A stretch of DNA of 64,000 nt from Corynebacterium timonense (GCF_900105305.1 NZ_LT629765.1:1426001-1490000); one strand, 5' to 3'. Shown: positions 33,091 to 42,889, numbered from the stretch's first letter. Numbers and translations are program-made. The notes: a model not told the origin generated them from the letters alone.

Positions 33091-35106
33091 CTACTTGCCC
33101 TCCTGCGTAGCCGAGTAGGTGAAGATGTCGTTCGGAATGTGGACAATCTGGCATGGTCTGTCCGTTGTCCTTGCGAACTGCCTGACTCCCGGTTCGAGCT
33201 CCGTTGCGGCGAACGTGACGCCTTCGCCCTCATTGAGGTGGGCGAGAAGCTCTTCGGCCTTGTCTTTATCGAGTCGGCCTTCGACCACTTTGAGGAACAT
33301 TGAGCCTCGCTTGCCGTCGAAATGGCGGTTGTCCGGGGTGAGCGAGAAATTCAGGTTCGCAGCCACGGAGTTCACGAGCGTCGCACCGGTTGCCGCTTCG
33401 GTAAGCGTGACGAGACACAATTCGGGGACATAGTCGAAACACTGTGGAGCCAGGTGAGCGACAGCAAAACCCCCACCGCCACGCCAGTTGACCACGCCTT
33501 TCTGGTTCTTGGTCTTCGTTGCAGCTTTGAGTGCCTTGACTACCGCTTCGGTTTTCAATTCGGGGTTCGCTGCGAGGACCTTGTTGAGAGCACTGTTGAA
33601 CTTCTGTGCGTCTTCCGGCGAGAGCCCCTCGGGCAGACCTTCCTCGGTCGCGTCGATACGCTCAGGCCTTTGAATGCTGATTCCGCCCTGGTCTCCGTCA
33701 TTGACAACCTTCTCGAGGCGCGGGCGGGTGAAGCGGTTGAACGTGTCTTCTATGAGTTCGCAGGTGACCCAGCGACGTCCCATCTTCTGGGCGACGGCAG
33801 CGGTGGTTCCCGAACCGGCAAACACGTCGAGGACGACGTCTCCGGGGTTCGTGGCGATGTGGATGACGCGCTCTAGGAGGCGCTCGGGTTTGGGGGTGGC
33901 GAAGGCTGCGTTTTCCGGGAAAAGGCTGTTCATCTCAGCCTTGGAGGTTCGGTTGTGCCCAACGTCCTCATGCAGCCAGAGTGTCTGCGGAGCCCGGGTC
34001 TGTGAAATCTCGTCTAGGTATCGCTTCAACTTGAGGCCTCCTCTACCACCGTCGGTGAAGTAAAGACGAGGGAGCGGGGACGAGCCGTAGAGGCTTTCGC
34101 CCTCAGATATTTTGAGAAGTGGTCCGTCTACGACAAGGTCGGGAACATCCGACCGAAGTTGGTCAATGGGTATTCCTGTTGCCCGGCTCCGCTCGTCCAA
34201 GTCAGGACTCCATTCATCTCGATACTGGGTTGTCTCATTAAGCCATTCATGGAAGTCAGCACGATTCTTCCCCCACTGGCGGTTCTTCGCCGGGTAGATC
34301 ATCTCGCCCGTAACCGGGTTCTGCACGCCGTATACTGCGGAAACTTGGCGACCACTCTTATCGACCGAGTGTGGCGCTGCTGGGTTATCAGAGATCCACA
34401 CGCGGCTGTCTCCGTCCGGGCTTGTGTACAAAGCGTCACGGGACGCGAGACGGGGGAGCTTGTTGGACTGCCACCCCGAGGTCTTCGAATACACGATGAT
34501 GACATCTTGGTCCACCGAAAACCCGGAAGCGTCATTTCTCGGCGAATAAGCTTTCTGCCACACAACCTCCGCCACAAAGTTCCCGCTGCCAAACATCTCG
34601 TCCATGAGCACCCGCATTCGGTGGTTTTCCACATCATCGAGGTGGACCCAGATCGACCCGTCATCGCTAAGAAGTTTGCGCAGGTGAACCAGACGGTCAC
34701 GCATCATGGTGAGCCAGACGGAGTGCTCGAGGTTGTCCTCGTAATTGGCGAAGGTCTGCGCAGTATTGAACGGCGGGTCAATGTAGATGCACTTCACCTT
34801 GCCGAGGTACTTTTCGCGTAGTTCGGGCACGCGGGTAAGAGCTTCCAGTACGTCTCCCGACTCGCCGAGAATGAGCAAGTTGTCATCCGTAGGTACCAAG
34901 TCAGCGCGTTCCGAGTACTGAGTGCCATCCTCTTTTGGTGACTGAGCGCCGGTCACGACCTCGTTAACGACGAGAGTGCGCGTTTCGCAGTACCGCGGGT
35001 CTTTCGGATCAACCCACTCGTATGCGTAGCGTCCCTCTTCACTGGGAATGAGCGCCTTGTCCTTGTTGAACCAGGTCATTTCAAGTAGTTGCTTCGCTCC
35101 GGCCAC
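33091..35106 (-). CDS. Type III DNA N6-adenine methyltransferase, Mod subunit
   Basis: 671 aa. Catalytic motif DPPF (in CIYIDPPFNTAQTFANYEDN) comes before the SAM-binding motif DVFAGSGTT, the beta-class order of type III Mod proteins; the target-recognition domain lies between them. Start GTG 35106 (VAGAKQLLEMTWFNK) has a GAGG site and agrees with the start of the second Mod in this window (LGRQQRLELTWTNK). Mod recognises the target and methylates one strand. First gene of the mod-res operon. Confidence 0.92.
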   Translation of the reverse strand: MAGAKQLLEMTWFNKDKALIPSEEGRYAYEWVDPKDPRYCETRTLVVNEVVTGAQSPKEDGTQYSERADLVPTDDNLLILGESGDVLEALTRVPELREKYLGKVKCIYIDPPFNTAQTFANYEDNLEHSVWLTMMRDRLVHLRKLLSDDGSIWVHLDDVENHRMRVLMDEMFGSGNFVAEVVWQKAYSPRNDASGFSVDQDVIIVYSKTSGWQSNKLPRLASRDALYTSPDGDSRVWISDNPAAPHSVDKSGRQVSAVYGVQNPVTGEMIYPAKNRQWGKNRADFHEWLNETTQYRDEWSPDLDERSRATGIPIDQLRSDVPDLVVDGPLLKISEGESLYGSSPLPRLYFTDGGRGGLKLKRYLDEISQTRAPQTLWLHEDVGHNRTSKAEMNSLFPENAAFATPKPERLLERVIHIATNPGDVVLDVFAGSGTTAAVAQKMGRRWVTCELIEDTFNRFTRPRLEKVVNDGDQGGISIQRPERIDATEEGLPEGLSPEDAQKFNSALNKVLAANPELKTEAVVKALKAATKTKNQKGVVNWRGGGGFAVAHLAPQCFDYVPELCLVTLTEAATGATLVNSVAANLNFSLTPDNRHFDGKRGSMFLKVVEGRLDKDKAEELLAHLNEGEGVTFAATELEPGVRQFARTTDRPCQIVHIPNDIFTYSATQEGK

Positions 35107-35457
35107 CGTTTCGCTGCCTCGTTTCGTCTATCGGGGCTGTCAAATAATTCGCACTTTATGGTAGCCGGGGCAGCGACAGACACCGAAGAAAATGCGCCCC
35201 GAAGCGAACATGTTTTTGAGAGACCGGGTAAGGTAGGCGCGTCAGCGCTCGTAACGGTGTACCGGATTATTCCGTTTTGCCGATTCAAGACGACGTGTCG
35301 TCTCACTACGGTGTGCTGAATTACCCCCACTATTTTCTGCTGGTGTTTGCGTCTTCCCGCGACACGGGGGAGATATGCAAAACGAACTACGTATCTCGTC
35401 GGGTGGACTTCACCCCCAGCCTAAAAAACCGCGCCGAAACAGCCTACAACAACTTGA
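35107..35457. other. Promoter-side gap and right margin of the defence island
   Basis: About 350 bases without a gene. It contains the mod promoter region, but no clear hexamers stand out. A 12-base string, gtgtaccggatt, at 35257-35268 also occurs at 30415-30426 downstream of res, so it brackets mod-res in direct orientation. The kinase fragment begins at the right edge. Confidence 0.45.
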
Positions 35458-36366
35458 CAAAACACATTTTACACCGCGAACAATCCCCTCAGCATCTTCG
35501 TGCTATGGTGCGCGATCGTTGCCTTGCTCCTCAGCGTGGGCGCGCGGGGCGCCTACCTCTACGCTGGTGTCATCGTCGCGTCCTGTCTCGGCCTCCAGCT
35601 CAGCGCAGGCCAGGGCGCGGTGAGGGTGGTCTCCGAAACAGTGGCCGGGGCGCTGGCCGCCGTCGCTGGCCCCACCCTAGCGGGAGCGGTCCGTCAGCAG
35701 CGGGACGAGGAGCAAGCCCTGAGGGACACCAATCGTCGGCTCCACGCCGCTTTAACCGACTCGCGCGAGCCCGCCCTCACACAAGAGCGCGCACGCGTCG
35801 CCGCCACGCTTCACGACGGCCTGGGCCACCGCCTCACCACAATCGGGATGAGCCTCGACTACGCGACGCGCATGGTCGGCACAAGCCCCGAAAATGCGGT
35901 TTCCGAGCTGAGGCGCGCCCGGGCGGATGTCTCCGCCGCGCTGGAGGAGATGAGGGCGACCGTGCGGGCGATGAAGCCGGTCACGCTCGTAGCGCGCGAC
36001 ATCCTGGCGACACTGCGCCAGCTCGCCGATTCGTTCCGCTCCACCGCACTCAACGTCGAGTTCGAATCGAGCGGCCCTCATACCGGGTTTTTCTCCGAAG
36101 AGCAGGCCGTTCTCATGCTCCGCTTCACGCAGGAGGCCCTCACGAACGTGGTTCGCCATTCTCGCGCTGACTGGGTACTCATCCGTGTCAGCGGCGACGG
36201 CGTGGTGGGGGCGGACAACGGCACGGGCAACGTGGCCGCCGAGGACTTCGGCTTGACTTCCCTCCGGGAGCGAGCCGCGTCCCTGGGCGCGACCATCAGT
36301 GTGGAACCCCACGGAGGCCTCGACGGTGGGTTCCGCATCGCCCTCCACCTCGGGGAGGCGCGATGA
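35458..36366 (+). pseudogene. NarL-family sensor histidine kinase, N-terminus lost
   Basis: The frame opens after a TGA at 35455 and reads FYTANNPLSIFVLWCAIVAL, the middle of a membrane sensor. It then continues through a coiled linker, HisKA_3 (ARVAATLHDGLGHRLTTIGM) and a degenerate HATPase (TQEALTNVVRHSRADWVLIR; DNGTG). Family members have several membrane helices before this point, so the 5' part is missing, apparently removed at the island junction. GTG 35500 could still give a 288-aa protein. Confidence 0.7.
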
Positions 36367-36891
36367 GCACAAAAGCGATCGTCGTCGACGACCACGAGAT
36401 GCTCCCGCGGGGGTTGCGCCTGATCCTCGGAAGCGTCAACGACGGTGCGGTGGAGGTCGTGGCCACCACCACCGACGGCTCTCGCGCCCTCGACCTAGCG
36501 CAGGAGCACGGTGCTGACGTCGTGGTGACAGACGCTGCGATGCCCGGCACGGACGGGGTGGGCGTCGTCACGGCGTGCAGCCCTTCCCTCCCCGTCCTGG
36601 TGCTCACGACGTTTGACGACGCCGCACTGGTCAAGGAACTCATCGGGGCGGGTGCCTCCGGTTACATTCTGAAGGATGTCTCACCGGAGGAGTTGACCTC
36701 TGCGATCACGGCTGTCGCGGAGGGCGGGTCGCCGAACTCGTGGCCCGGGGCTGAACAACAGAGAGACCGCGGACGCGCTGTTCCTCGCGGAGGGAACCGT
36801 GAAGAACCACGTCTCCTCGCTGCTGCGCAAGCTTCACGCGAGGGACCGCACCGTCCTTGCGTTGCACGTCTCCAAGGTCCTGGACCTATAG
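36363..36891 (+). pseudogene. NarL/LuxR-type response regulator with internal deletion and frameshift
   Basis: The receiver domain is good: KAIVVDDHEMLPRGLRLILG, VVVTDAAMPGTDG (phospho-Asp), LTTFDD and GASGYILKDVSPEEL. After AITAVAEGG (about 36730) the linker is missing and the frame shifts; the HTH continues in another frame as VARGLNNRETADALFLAEG and TVKNHVSSLLRKLHARDRTV, ending with TAG 36889-36891. Its ATG overlaps the kinase gene, so both members of this two-component pair are damaged. Confidence 0.75.
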
Positions 36892-36900
36892 AGTTTCCCT

Positions 36901-37968
36901 GTGCCCATCCCCCGCGCAGCCCGCGTCGTCTCGATCCCCTCCGGAGCACTGCTCCTCTTCGCCGTGCTCGCCGCCACGGACCACGAGGCCGCGCGGGGCG
37001 TGGCGGGCCGTCTCGCGCCGGTGCTCGGCTTCGCCGCCGGCATGTCGGTGGCCGTGAACTTGGCCGCCGAGGCGGGGGTCTTCGACACTCTGGCCGGCTG
37101 GGTAGAGGGGGCGCGGCACGCCTTCCCCGCTTTCCTCGCCCTGTGCGTGGCGGTGACGGTTTTCCTCTCCCTCGACACGACTGCCATCATGCTCACGCCG
37201 CTGGCCATCGCGCTGGCGAGGCGGGCCGGCGCCAGCGTCACCGCGTTGTCGCTGGCGGTAGTGTGGATCGCCAACCTCGCCTCCCTGCCCCTGCCGGTGT
37301 CGAACCTGACCAACCTCCTGGCGCTCGACGCGTTCGGCGGCACCTACGGCTTCCTGTCCCGCTCCTGGGCCCCGGCGCTCGTCGGCATCACGGTCGCGGT
37401 CGCCGCCTCCTACGCGGCCCGCGCGATCCACCCGGCCGACCCCGTCGCCGCCCCGCCCCGGGACGCCGCAGCGCCCCGCGTGCCGCTGCTCATCCTCGCG
37501 GTCGCGGTGGCAGCGCTGCTCACCCCGATCCCGTTCTGGGTGACCAGCACGGTCGCCGCGGCGGCCATGGCGGCTGCGGTGGGCGTCGTCAAGCGCCCCG
37601 GCCTCATCCCCTGGAATCCGCTGGCCCTCGTCGTTGCCGTGGCATGCGCGACGGAGCTCCTTCCCCCATTCGAGCTCGGCTGGCCCCTCCCCCTCGCCGG
37701 CGCGGTGCTGGCGAACGCCCTCAACAACCTCCCCGCCTACCTGTTGCTCGAGCCGGCGGACGCGACGCAGAGGATGCAGCTGCTGGTCGGGGTCAATTTC
37801 GGGCCGTTGGTGACCCCGTGGGCGTCGCTGGCTACCCTGCTGTGGCACGATCAGCTCAAGCGGGCCGGAGCCGACCTCCCGTGGCGGGTCTTCGTCGTCT
37901 ACGGAGCCATCCTCGCGCCCGTCGCCGTTGGGCTCGGCGCGCTCGTGGTATCACCCGCGGGCAATTAG
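36901..37968 (+). CDS. SLC13/ArsB-type ion transporter (IT superfamily permease)
   Basis: 355 aa, about ten hydrophobic segments. FLSLDTTAIMLTPLAIALAR and LPVSNLTNLLAL form the first half-site, ANALNNLPAYLLL and GVNFGPLVTPWASLATLLW the second; these paired SxT/N motifs are typical of the ArsB/NhaD/DASS (IT) superfamily. Substrate unknown; an arsenite or organic-anion role is possible. GTG 36901 starts nine bases after the broken regulator, which may once have controlled it. Confidence 0.75.
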   Translation: MPIPRAARVVSIPSGALLLFAVLAATDHEAARGVAGRLAPVLGFAAGMSVAVNLAAEAGVFDTLAGWVEGARHAFPAFLALCVAVTVFLSLDTTAIMLTPLAIALARRAGASVTALSLAVVWIANLASLPLPVSNLTNLLALDAFGGTYGFLSRSWAPALVGITVAVAASYAARAIHPADPVAAPPRDAAAPRVPLLILAVAVAALLTPIPFWVTSTVAAAAMAAAVGVVKRPGLIPWNPLALVVAVACATELLPPFELGWPLPLAGAVLANALNNLPAYLLLEPADATQRMQLLVGVNFGPLVTPWASLATLLWHDQLKRAGADLPWRVFVVYGAILAPVAVGLGALVVSPAGN

Positions 37969-37993
37969 GTGAAATCGGCCCGACCCTGTATTG

Positions 37994-38021
37994 TTGACTC
38001 TCGCTGTTGTCGAAGTACACG
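37994..38021 (+). promoter_or_regulatory. Candidate promoter of the rpmB-rpmG-rpsN-rpsR operon
   Basis: TTGACT (37994-37999), 16-bp spacer, TACACG (38016-38021), about 120 bases upstream of rpmB. The -10 match is moderate. The stretch that follows up to 38139 holds no gene and could carry a leader. Confidence 0.4.
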
Positions 38022-38139
38022 TTTACGCCTGCGTCAACCGATTGCTACCGGCACCCTCGGCGGACCTCACACCTCGAGCGCGGTGCCTTTCCTCACCGGC
38101 AATCAGTGCGTGGGCGGCAGAAGAGAAAGAAGCTACCCC

Positions 38140-38376
38140 ATGTCGGCACATTGCCAGGTCACGGGACGGAAGCCGCAGTTCGGCAAGACCGTCTCGCACT
38201 CGCACCGCCGCCACTCGCGCCGTTGGAACCCCAACGTGCAGAAGAAGCGGTTCTACCTGCCCTCTGAGGGCCGTACCATCACCCTGACGGTTTCCACCAA
38301 GGGGCTCAAGATCATCGACCGCGACGGCATCGAGTCTGTCGTCGCCGCTATCCGCGCACGAGGTGAGAAGGTCTAA
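38140..38376 (+). CDS. rpmB: 50S ribosomal protein L28
   Basis: 78 aa: [20 protein letters not shown], then [20 protein letters not shown]. Only one cysteine remains, so the four-Cys zinc site is absent. First gene of a four-gene ribosomal operon (L28-L33-S14-S18). Its TAA overlaps the next ATG (TAATG). Confidence 0.93.
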   Translation: MSAHCQVTGRKPQFGKTVSHSHRRHSRRWNPNVQKKRFYLPSEGRTITLTVSTKGLKIIDRDGIESVVAAIRARGEKV

Positions 38377-38540
38377 TGGCACGTAACGATATCCGCCCGA
38401 TCATCAAGCTCAAGAGCACCGAGGGCACCGGCTACACCTACGTCACCCGCAAGAACAAGCGCAACAACCCGGACCGTATCTCTCTGAAGAAGTACGATCC
38501 GATCGTTCGCAAGCACGTCGAATTCCGCGAGGAGCGATAA
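38376..38540 (+). CDS. rpmG: 50S ribosomal protein L33 (zinc-free form)
   Basis: 54 aa: [20 protein letters not shown] then [20 protein letters not shown]. No cysteines, so it is the C-minus paralogue. Coupled to rpmB by TAATG and to rpsN by a four-base gap. Confidence 0.93.
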   Translation: MARNDIRPIIKLKSTEGTGYTYVTRKNKRNNPDRISLKKYDPIVRKHVEFREER

Positions 38541-38543
38541 TTT

Positions 38544-38849
38544 ATGGCTAAGAAGTCTAAGATCGCCAAGAACGAAAAGCGCAAGGAGATCGTCGCTCGC
38601 TACGCGGAGCGCCGCGCTGAGCTCAAGGCGATTATCCGCAACCCCGAGACCTCCGACGAGGACCGTCTCGACGCACAGTTCGAGCTGAACCGTCAGCCGC
38701 GCGACGCCTCCCCGGTCCGCGTCCGCAACCGTGACTCCCACGACGGTCGCCCCCGCGGCTACCTTCGTAAGTTCGGCCTGTCCCGTGTCCGTATGCGCGA
38801 GATGGCTCACCGCGGTGAGCTTCCGGGCGTCCGCAAGTCTTCGTGGTAA
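38544..38849 (+). CDS. rpsN: 30S ribosomal protein S14 (zinc-free long form)
   Basis: 101 aa: [20 protein letters not shown], with [21 protein letters not shown] near the C-terminus. The long S14 without the CxxC...CxxC zinc finger. Third gene of the operon. Confidence 0.93.
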   Translation: MAKKSKIAKNEKRKEIVARYAERRAELKAIIRNPETSDEDRLDAQFELNRQPRDASPVRVRNRDSHDGRPRGYLRKFGLSRVRMREMAHRGELPGVRKSSW

Positions 38850-38865
38850 GGAGGAGCCTGAAACT

Positions 38866-39114
38866 ATGAAGCGCAACAACAACCGCAGGGCGCGCATGGA
38901 GCAGTCCCGCCGCCCGAAGAAGAACCCGCTCAAGGCCAAGGGCATCGAGCAGGTTGACTACAAGGATATTGAGACCCTGCGTCTTTTCATCTCTGACCGT
39001 CACAAGATCCGTTCCCGCCGCGTGACCGGCCTGACGCCGCAGCAGCAGCGCCAGGTCTCCACCGCGGTCAAGAACGCCCGCGAAATTGCTCTTCTGCCGT
39101 TCACCAGCCGCTAA
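38866..39114 (+). CDS. rpsR: 30S ribosomal protein S18
   Basis: 82 aa: [20 protein letters not shown], then [31 protein letters not shown] lies 11 bases before ATG 38866. Last gene of the L28-L33-S14-S18 operon, followed by a terminator. This set resembles the mycobacterial alternative ribosomal protein operon that is Zur-regulated. Confidence 0.93.
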   Translation: MKRNNNRRARMEQSRRPKKNPLKAKGIEQVDYKDIETLRLFISDRHKIRSRRVTGLTPQQQRQVSTAVKNAREIALLPFTSR

Positions 39115-39150
39115 GACCCGGTTGACGTCAACAGCGTAGAGTCTTTCGAC

Positions 39151-39185
39151 ACACCCGCCCCGCATCGTTCGAGGCGGGTGTTTTC
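39151..39185 (+). terminator. Rho-independent terminator after rpsR
   Basis: ACACCCGCC (39151-39159) pairs with GGCGGGTGT (39173-39181), followed by TTTC. Confidence 0.85.
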
Positions 39186-39252
39186 GTGCTCGGGCAACGT
39201 GCTCGTGTACCTTTTGGTGAACAGGTTGACATTGAGGAAGGCAGGCTTCACG

Positions 39253-39930
39253 ATGGCCGGAACGGTCGGTCGGCCGAGGAAAAACAGCCCCCGCCGCAAG
39301 GGCAAAACGGCGCGGGAGGAAATCCTCGACGCCTCTTCGGAGCTCTTTACCACCCAAGGCTTCGCCACAACGTCCACGCACCAGATCGCCGAGGCCGTCG
39401 GCATCCGCCAAGCCTCGCTCTACTACCATTTCCCCTCCAAGGCGGACATCTTCCTCACCCTGCTCATGGGCACGGTGCAACCCTCACTCGACCTCGCCTC
39501 GGATTTGGCGAAGTCGGACGAGTCCCCCGCCCTGAAGCTGTGGGCGCTCGTCGCCGCGGAAACCCGCATCCTGTTGTCCTCGAACTGGAACATCGGAAGG
39601 CTTTACCAGCTGCCCATCGCGGTCTCCGCGGACTTCCGCGCCTATCACGAGGCGCGCGCCGAGCTCGAGGGGATTTTCCGCGGGCTCGCCGCCTCCATCG
39701 TCGGCGACGACGACCCGCGCATCGAGCTTCCCTTCCACATGACGTTGTCGGCTGTCGAAATGCGCGACAACACGGGCAAGGCACCTTTTCCGCTTGTCGA
39801 CGACGCACTGCCCGCCCCGTCGGTTATGATCGCCGACGCGGTGCTCGACGTCCTCCACGCCGAGCTGCCCGACAACCGGGGCATGCGCACACTCGACCTC
39901 GTCTCTCAGGTCCAGGAGGCCGGCTCCTAG
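39253..39930 (+). CDS. amtR: TetR-family master regulator of nitrogen control AmtR
   Basis: 225 aa. The N-terminus MAGTVGRPRKNSPRRKGKTA and the HTH region ELFTTQGFATTSTHQIAEAV / GIRQASLYYHFPSKADIFLT match C. glutamicum AmtR as I recall it. AmtR represses ammonium uptake and assimilation genes when nitrogen is ample and is released by adenylylated GlnK. The location next to the S18 operon also fits. ATG 39253 is preceded by AGGAAGGCAGG. Confidence 0.92.
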   Translation: MAGTVGRPRKNSPRRKGKTAREEILDASSELFTTQGFATTSTHQIAEAVGIRQASLYYHFPSKADIFLTLLMGTVQPSLDLASDLAKSDESPALKLWALVAAETRILLSSNWNIGRLYQLPIAVSADFRAYHEARAELEGIFRGLAASIVGDDDPRIELPFHMTLSAVEMRDNTGKAPFPLVDDALPAPSVMIADAVLDVLHAELPDNRGMRTLDLVSQVQEAGS

Positions 39931-39938
39931 CCGCGCAC

Positions 39939-40745
39939 TTAGCCGCAGCTGACGACGGGCAGCGCCCCGCGCACCGCGTCCAGCTCCTCCGCGATGATGT
40001 CCGCCATCGCCTGCGCGTCGTCGTAGGAACCCGACTCGGGCGCCACCACCAGCGCAACGGCAATCTGCCCGCCGTCCGGGTGCGGGATGAGGCCGAGCTG
40101 GCGCACAAGATAGTTGCCGTCCTCGTCGTCGCCCCACCCGCCCTTAAACTCGGCGCCGTCGAAGCGCCCCAGGCCGTAGGACTGCTCCTCGGCCACCTCC
40201 CCCATGAGCTCGAGGACGGGCTGTGCTCCCTCCATGCACGGCAGGTGGGCCGCGAGGGCGGCCTGCTGGCTCACAGTGAACGCCATGTCCCCGAGCGGCT
40301 CCGCGACGGTACGCTGCATGCCCACATCGGCGTCATGGAGGACGCGATCCACCGCGCCCTCGCTCAGGTTCGCCCACAGGCTCCACGCGGCGTCGTTGTC
40401 CGAGATGGTCAAAGCGGGCGGGGCGAGCTCCTCCGCCAACTCCGGGTTTTCCTCGAAGGCTGCGATGGAAATGGGGACCTTGATCGTCGACCACGCCGAC
40501 TGCGGGGTGTTGTCGCCCCAGACGAGCACGCTTCCCGGCCCCGAGACGGCCACGCCCGCCACGCCGCCGTACTCCTGTTCCAGGCGGTCGACGAGTTCGT
40601 GGAGGGCGCTGACGACCTCTTGGTCCCACACCGTTTCGGCGGCGATAGCGGTTGTGGCGACGGGGGTTTCGTCCGGCTCAAGCTCGGGCGCTGCGCTGCA
40701 GCCCGTCAGCAGGAGGACGGCAGCGAGGCAGGCGGTTCGGCGCAT
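39939..40745 (-). CDS. Lipoprotein of the class A beta-lactamase / serine DD-peptidase fold
   Basis: 268 aa. The signal peptide ends in a lipobox, LLLTGC (Cys16), so it is anchored outside the membrane. The three active-site motifs of penicillin-binding serine hydrolases are present in order: STIK (SxxK) in SAWSTIKVPI, SDN in ALTISDNDAAW, and KGG in FKGGWGDDEDG. The class A Glu166 loop is not obvious. It could be a weak beta-lactamase or a cell-wall sensor. It follows purH on the minus strand and converges with amtR. Confidence 0.75.
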   Translation of the reverse strand: MRRTACLAAVLLLTGCSAAPELEPDETPVATTAIAAETVWDQEVVSALHELVDRLEQEYGGVAGVAVSGPGSVLVWGDNTPQSAWSTIKVPISIAAFEENPELAEELAPPALTISDNDAAWSLWANLSEGAVDRVLHDADVGMQRTVAEPLGDMAFTVSQQAALAAHLPCMEGAQPVLELMGEVAEEQSYGLGRFDGAEFKGGWGDDEDGNYLVRQLGLIPHPDGGQIAVALVVAPESGSYDDAQAMADIIAEELDAVRGALPVVSCG

Positions 40746-40760
40746 CGTTCTGTGGCGATT

Positions 40761-42287
40761 CTAGTGACTAAAGTGGCGGGTTCCAGTGAGGTACATAGTC
40801 ACGCCTGCGGCCTGTGCGGCGGCGATAACTTCCTCGTCGCGGATGGAGCCACCGGGCTGGACCACGGCGCTCACGCCGGCGTCGGCAAGCACCTCGAAGC
40901 CGTCCGCAAAGGGGAAGAAGGCGTCCGAGGCTGCGACCGCGCCGTTGGTGCGGTTGCGCCCCTCGTCGAGGGTGTTGGCACGCTCGACGGCGAGCTTCGC
41001 GGAGTCAACGCGGTTGACCTGTCCCATGCCGATGCCCACGGAGGCGTTGTCCGCCGCGATCAAGATGGCGTTGGACTTCACGCAGCGTACTGTGCGCCAG
41101 GCGAATTCAAGCTCGGCGAGCTGCTCCTCGCTCGCGGGCTCGCCGGCGACGAGCCGCCAGCTGGCCGGGTCGTCTCCTTCGGCCTGGTAGGTGTCGCGCT
41201 CCTGCACGAGAAAGCCGCCGGAGATCTGACGGATCTCCTCCTCTGAGCGGCCCGGCTCGACCTGGAGGATGCGCAGGTTCTTCTTCTGCTGAAGCAGCTC
41301 CAGCGCCTCCGCGGCGTAGGACGGGGCGATGATGACCTCGGTGAAGATCGGTGTGATCTGCTCCGCCATCTCGAGAGTGACCTCGCGGTTCGCGGCGACA
41401 ACGCCGCCGTAAGCGGAGACCGGGTCGCACGCGTGGGCCTTTCGGTGCGCCTCGGCGATGGAGTCGTCGGAGACCGCGACGCCGCAGGGGTTCGCGTGCT
41501 TGATGATGGCAACGCAGGCCCGCTCGTGGTCCCACGCGGCCCGCCAGGCTGCGTCGGCATCCTGGTAGTTGTTGTAGCTCATCTCCTTGCCGCCGTGCTG
41601 GATGGCGTCGGCAAGCCCCCAGCCCTCGTTGACGATGCGCGCGGCTTGGTGCGGGTTCTCGCCGTAGCGCAGCTGGCCCGCGTCCTCGCCATCGAGCTGT
41701 TCGTCCATCCAATCGGCGACGGCGGCGTCGTAGTCCGCGGTGTGGGAGAAGGCCTCCGCGGCCAGGACGCGGCGCTCCTGCGCGGTAAAGCCGCCGGCGG
41801 CGACGGCCTCGGCGAGGTCGCCGTACTGCTCCGGCGAGGTCACGATGGCCACCGAGGGGTGGTTCTTCGCCGCCGCGCGGACCATCGACGGGCCCCCGAT
41901 GTCGATCTGCTCAACGCACTCGTCGAAGCTGGCCCCGGACGCCACCGTCTCCTCGAAGGGGTACAGGTTGACCACCACGAGCTGGAAGGGCTCAACGCCG
42001 AGCTCGCGCAGCTGCGCGGCGTGATCCTCCTTGCGCAGGTCGGCGAGGATCCCGGCGTGGACGCTGGGGTGCAGTGTCTTCACCCGCCCCTCGAGCACCT
42101 CGGGGAAGCCGGTGACGTCGGCCACCTCCGTCACGGCGACGCCAGCCTCGGCGATGCGCTTGGCCGTGGAGCCGGTGGAGACGATGTCCACCCCCGCCTC
42201 GCTGAGGGCGCGGGCGAGCTCGTCCAGCCCGGTCTTGTCGTAGACGCTGACCAGTGCGCGCTTGATGGCGATGCGGTTTTCCGTCAT
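40761..42287 (-). CDS. purH: Bifunctional AICAR formyltransferase / IMP cyclohydrolase
   Basis: 508 aa. The N-terminal IMP cyclohydrolase (MGS) domain begins [20 protein letters not shown], with [15 protein letters not shown]; the C-terminal formyltransferase contains [21 protein letters not shown] and ends [10 protein letters not shown]. It performs the last two steps of purine synthesis. ATG overlaps the purN stop (ATGA). Confidence 0.96.
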   Translation of the reverse strand: MTENRIAIKRALVSVYDKTGLDELARALSEAGVDIVSTGSTAKRIAEAGVAVTEVADVTGFPEVLEGRVKTLHPSVHAGILADLRKEDHAAQLRELGVEPFQLVVVNLYPFEETVASGASFDECVEQIDIGGPSMVRAAAKNHPSVAIVTSPEQYGDLAEAVAAGGFTAQERRVLAAEAFSHTADYDAAVADWMDEQLDGEDAGQLRYGENPHQAARIVNEGWGLADAIQHGGKEMSYNNYQDADAAWRAAWDHERACVAIIKHANPCGVAVSDDSIAEAHRKAHACDPVSAYGGVVAANREVTLEMAEQITPIFTEVIIAPSYAAEALELLQQKKNLRILQVEPGRSEEEIRQISGGFLVQERDTYQAEGDDPASWRLVAGEPASEEQLAELEFAWRTVRCVKSNAILIAADNASVGIGMGQVNRVDSAKLAVERANTLDEGRNRTNGAVAASDAFFPFADGFEVLADAGVSAVVQPGGSIRDEEVIAAAQAAGVTMYLTGTRHFSH

Positions 42288-42868
42288 GGGAACGTGACCT
42301 TTCCGTCGTTCGTGGTCGCGCGGCGCAGAACCTCAACGATCAGCGCCCGCTCCTGTTCTTTGATTCGTTCGTGGAGCCGCTCTTCGGTATCGCCGTCGAG
42401 CACCTCCACAGCTTTCTGGGCGATGATCTCGCCTGTGTCCACACCCTCGTCGATGTAGTGGACGGTGGTTCCGGTGACTTTCACCCCGTACGCCAGGGCG
42501 TCACGCACCGCGTGTGCTCCCGGGAAGGCCGGCAGCAGCGCGGGGTGGGTGTTGATGAGCCGCCCCTCGAAACGCTCGAGGAATTCCGGCCCGAGGATAC
42601 GCATGAACCCCGCCGAGACGACGACGTCGGGAGCCGCGGCCGCGACGACGTCGCGAAGCTGTGCGTTCCACTGTCCCCTGTCCCCGCCGACGGCGACGAC
42701 CTGCGTGGGCACCCCTGCCTTCTCCGCGCGCGCCACAGCGGGGCAGTCCTTGTCTGCCACGACGAGCGCGACGGCGTAGGACTGCCCCTGATTGTCGAGG
42801 ATCGCTTGCAGAAGTGTCCCGGAACCCGAAACGAGGACGACAGCTTGGACGGCAGCGCGTTCAGTCAC
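42284..42868 (-). CDS. purN: Phosphoribosylglycinamide formyltransferase
   Basis: 194 aa. [14 protein letters not shown] is the phosphate-binding start, [12 protein letters not shown] and [20 protein letters not shown] carry the catalytic Asn/His, and [14 protein letters not shown] the Asp. It formylates GAR with 10-formyl-THF. GTG 42868 is the likely start. First gene of purN-purH. Confidence 0.95.
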   Translation of the reverse strand: MTERAAVQAVVLVSGSGTLLQAILDNQGQSYAVALVVADKDCPAVARAEKAGVPTQVVAVGGDRGQWNAQLRDVVAAAAPDVVVSAGFMRILGPEFLERFEGRLINTHPALLPAFPGAHAVRDALAYGVKVTGTTVHYIDEGVDTGEIIAQKAVEVLDGDTEERLHERIKEQERALIVEVLRRATTNDGKVTFP

Positions 42869-42889
42869 GCACCTGAGTGTAGACCTGCG

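Noticed and set aside
30415..35268. 12-base direct repeat gtgtaccggatt on both sides of mod-res as possible attachment sites
   Set aside because: Twelve bases can recur by chance in 64 kb, the flanks differ, and no integrase is present; kept only as a note in the margin entry.
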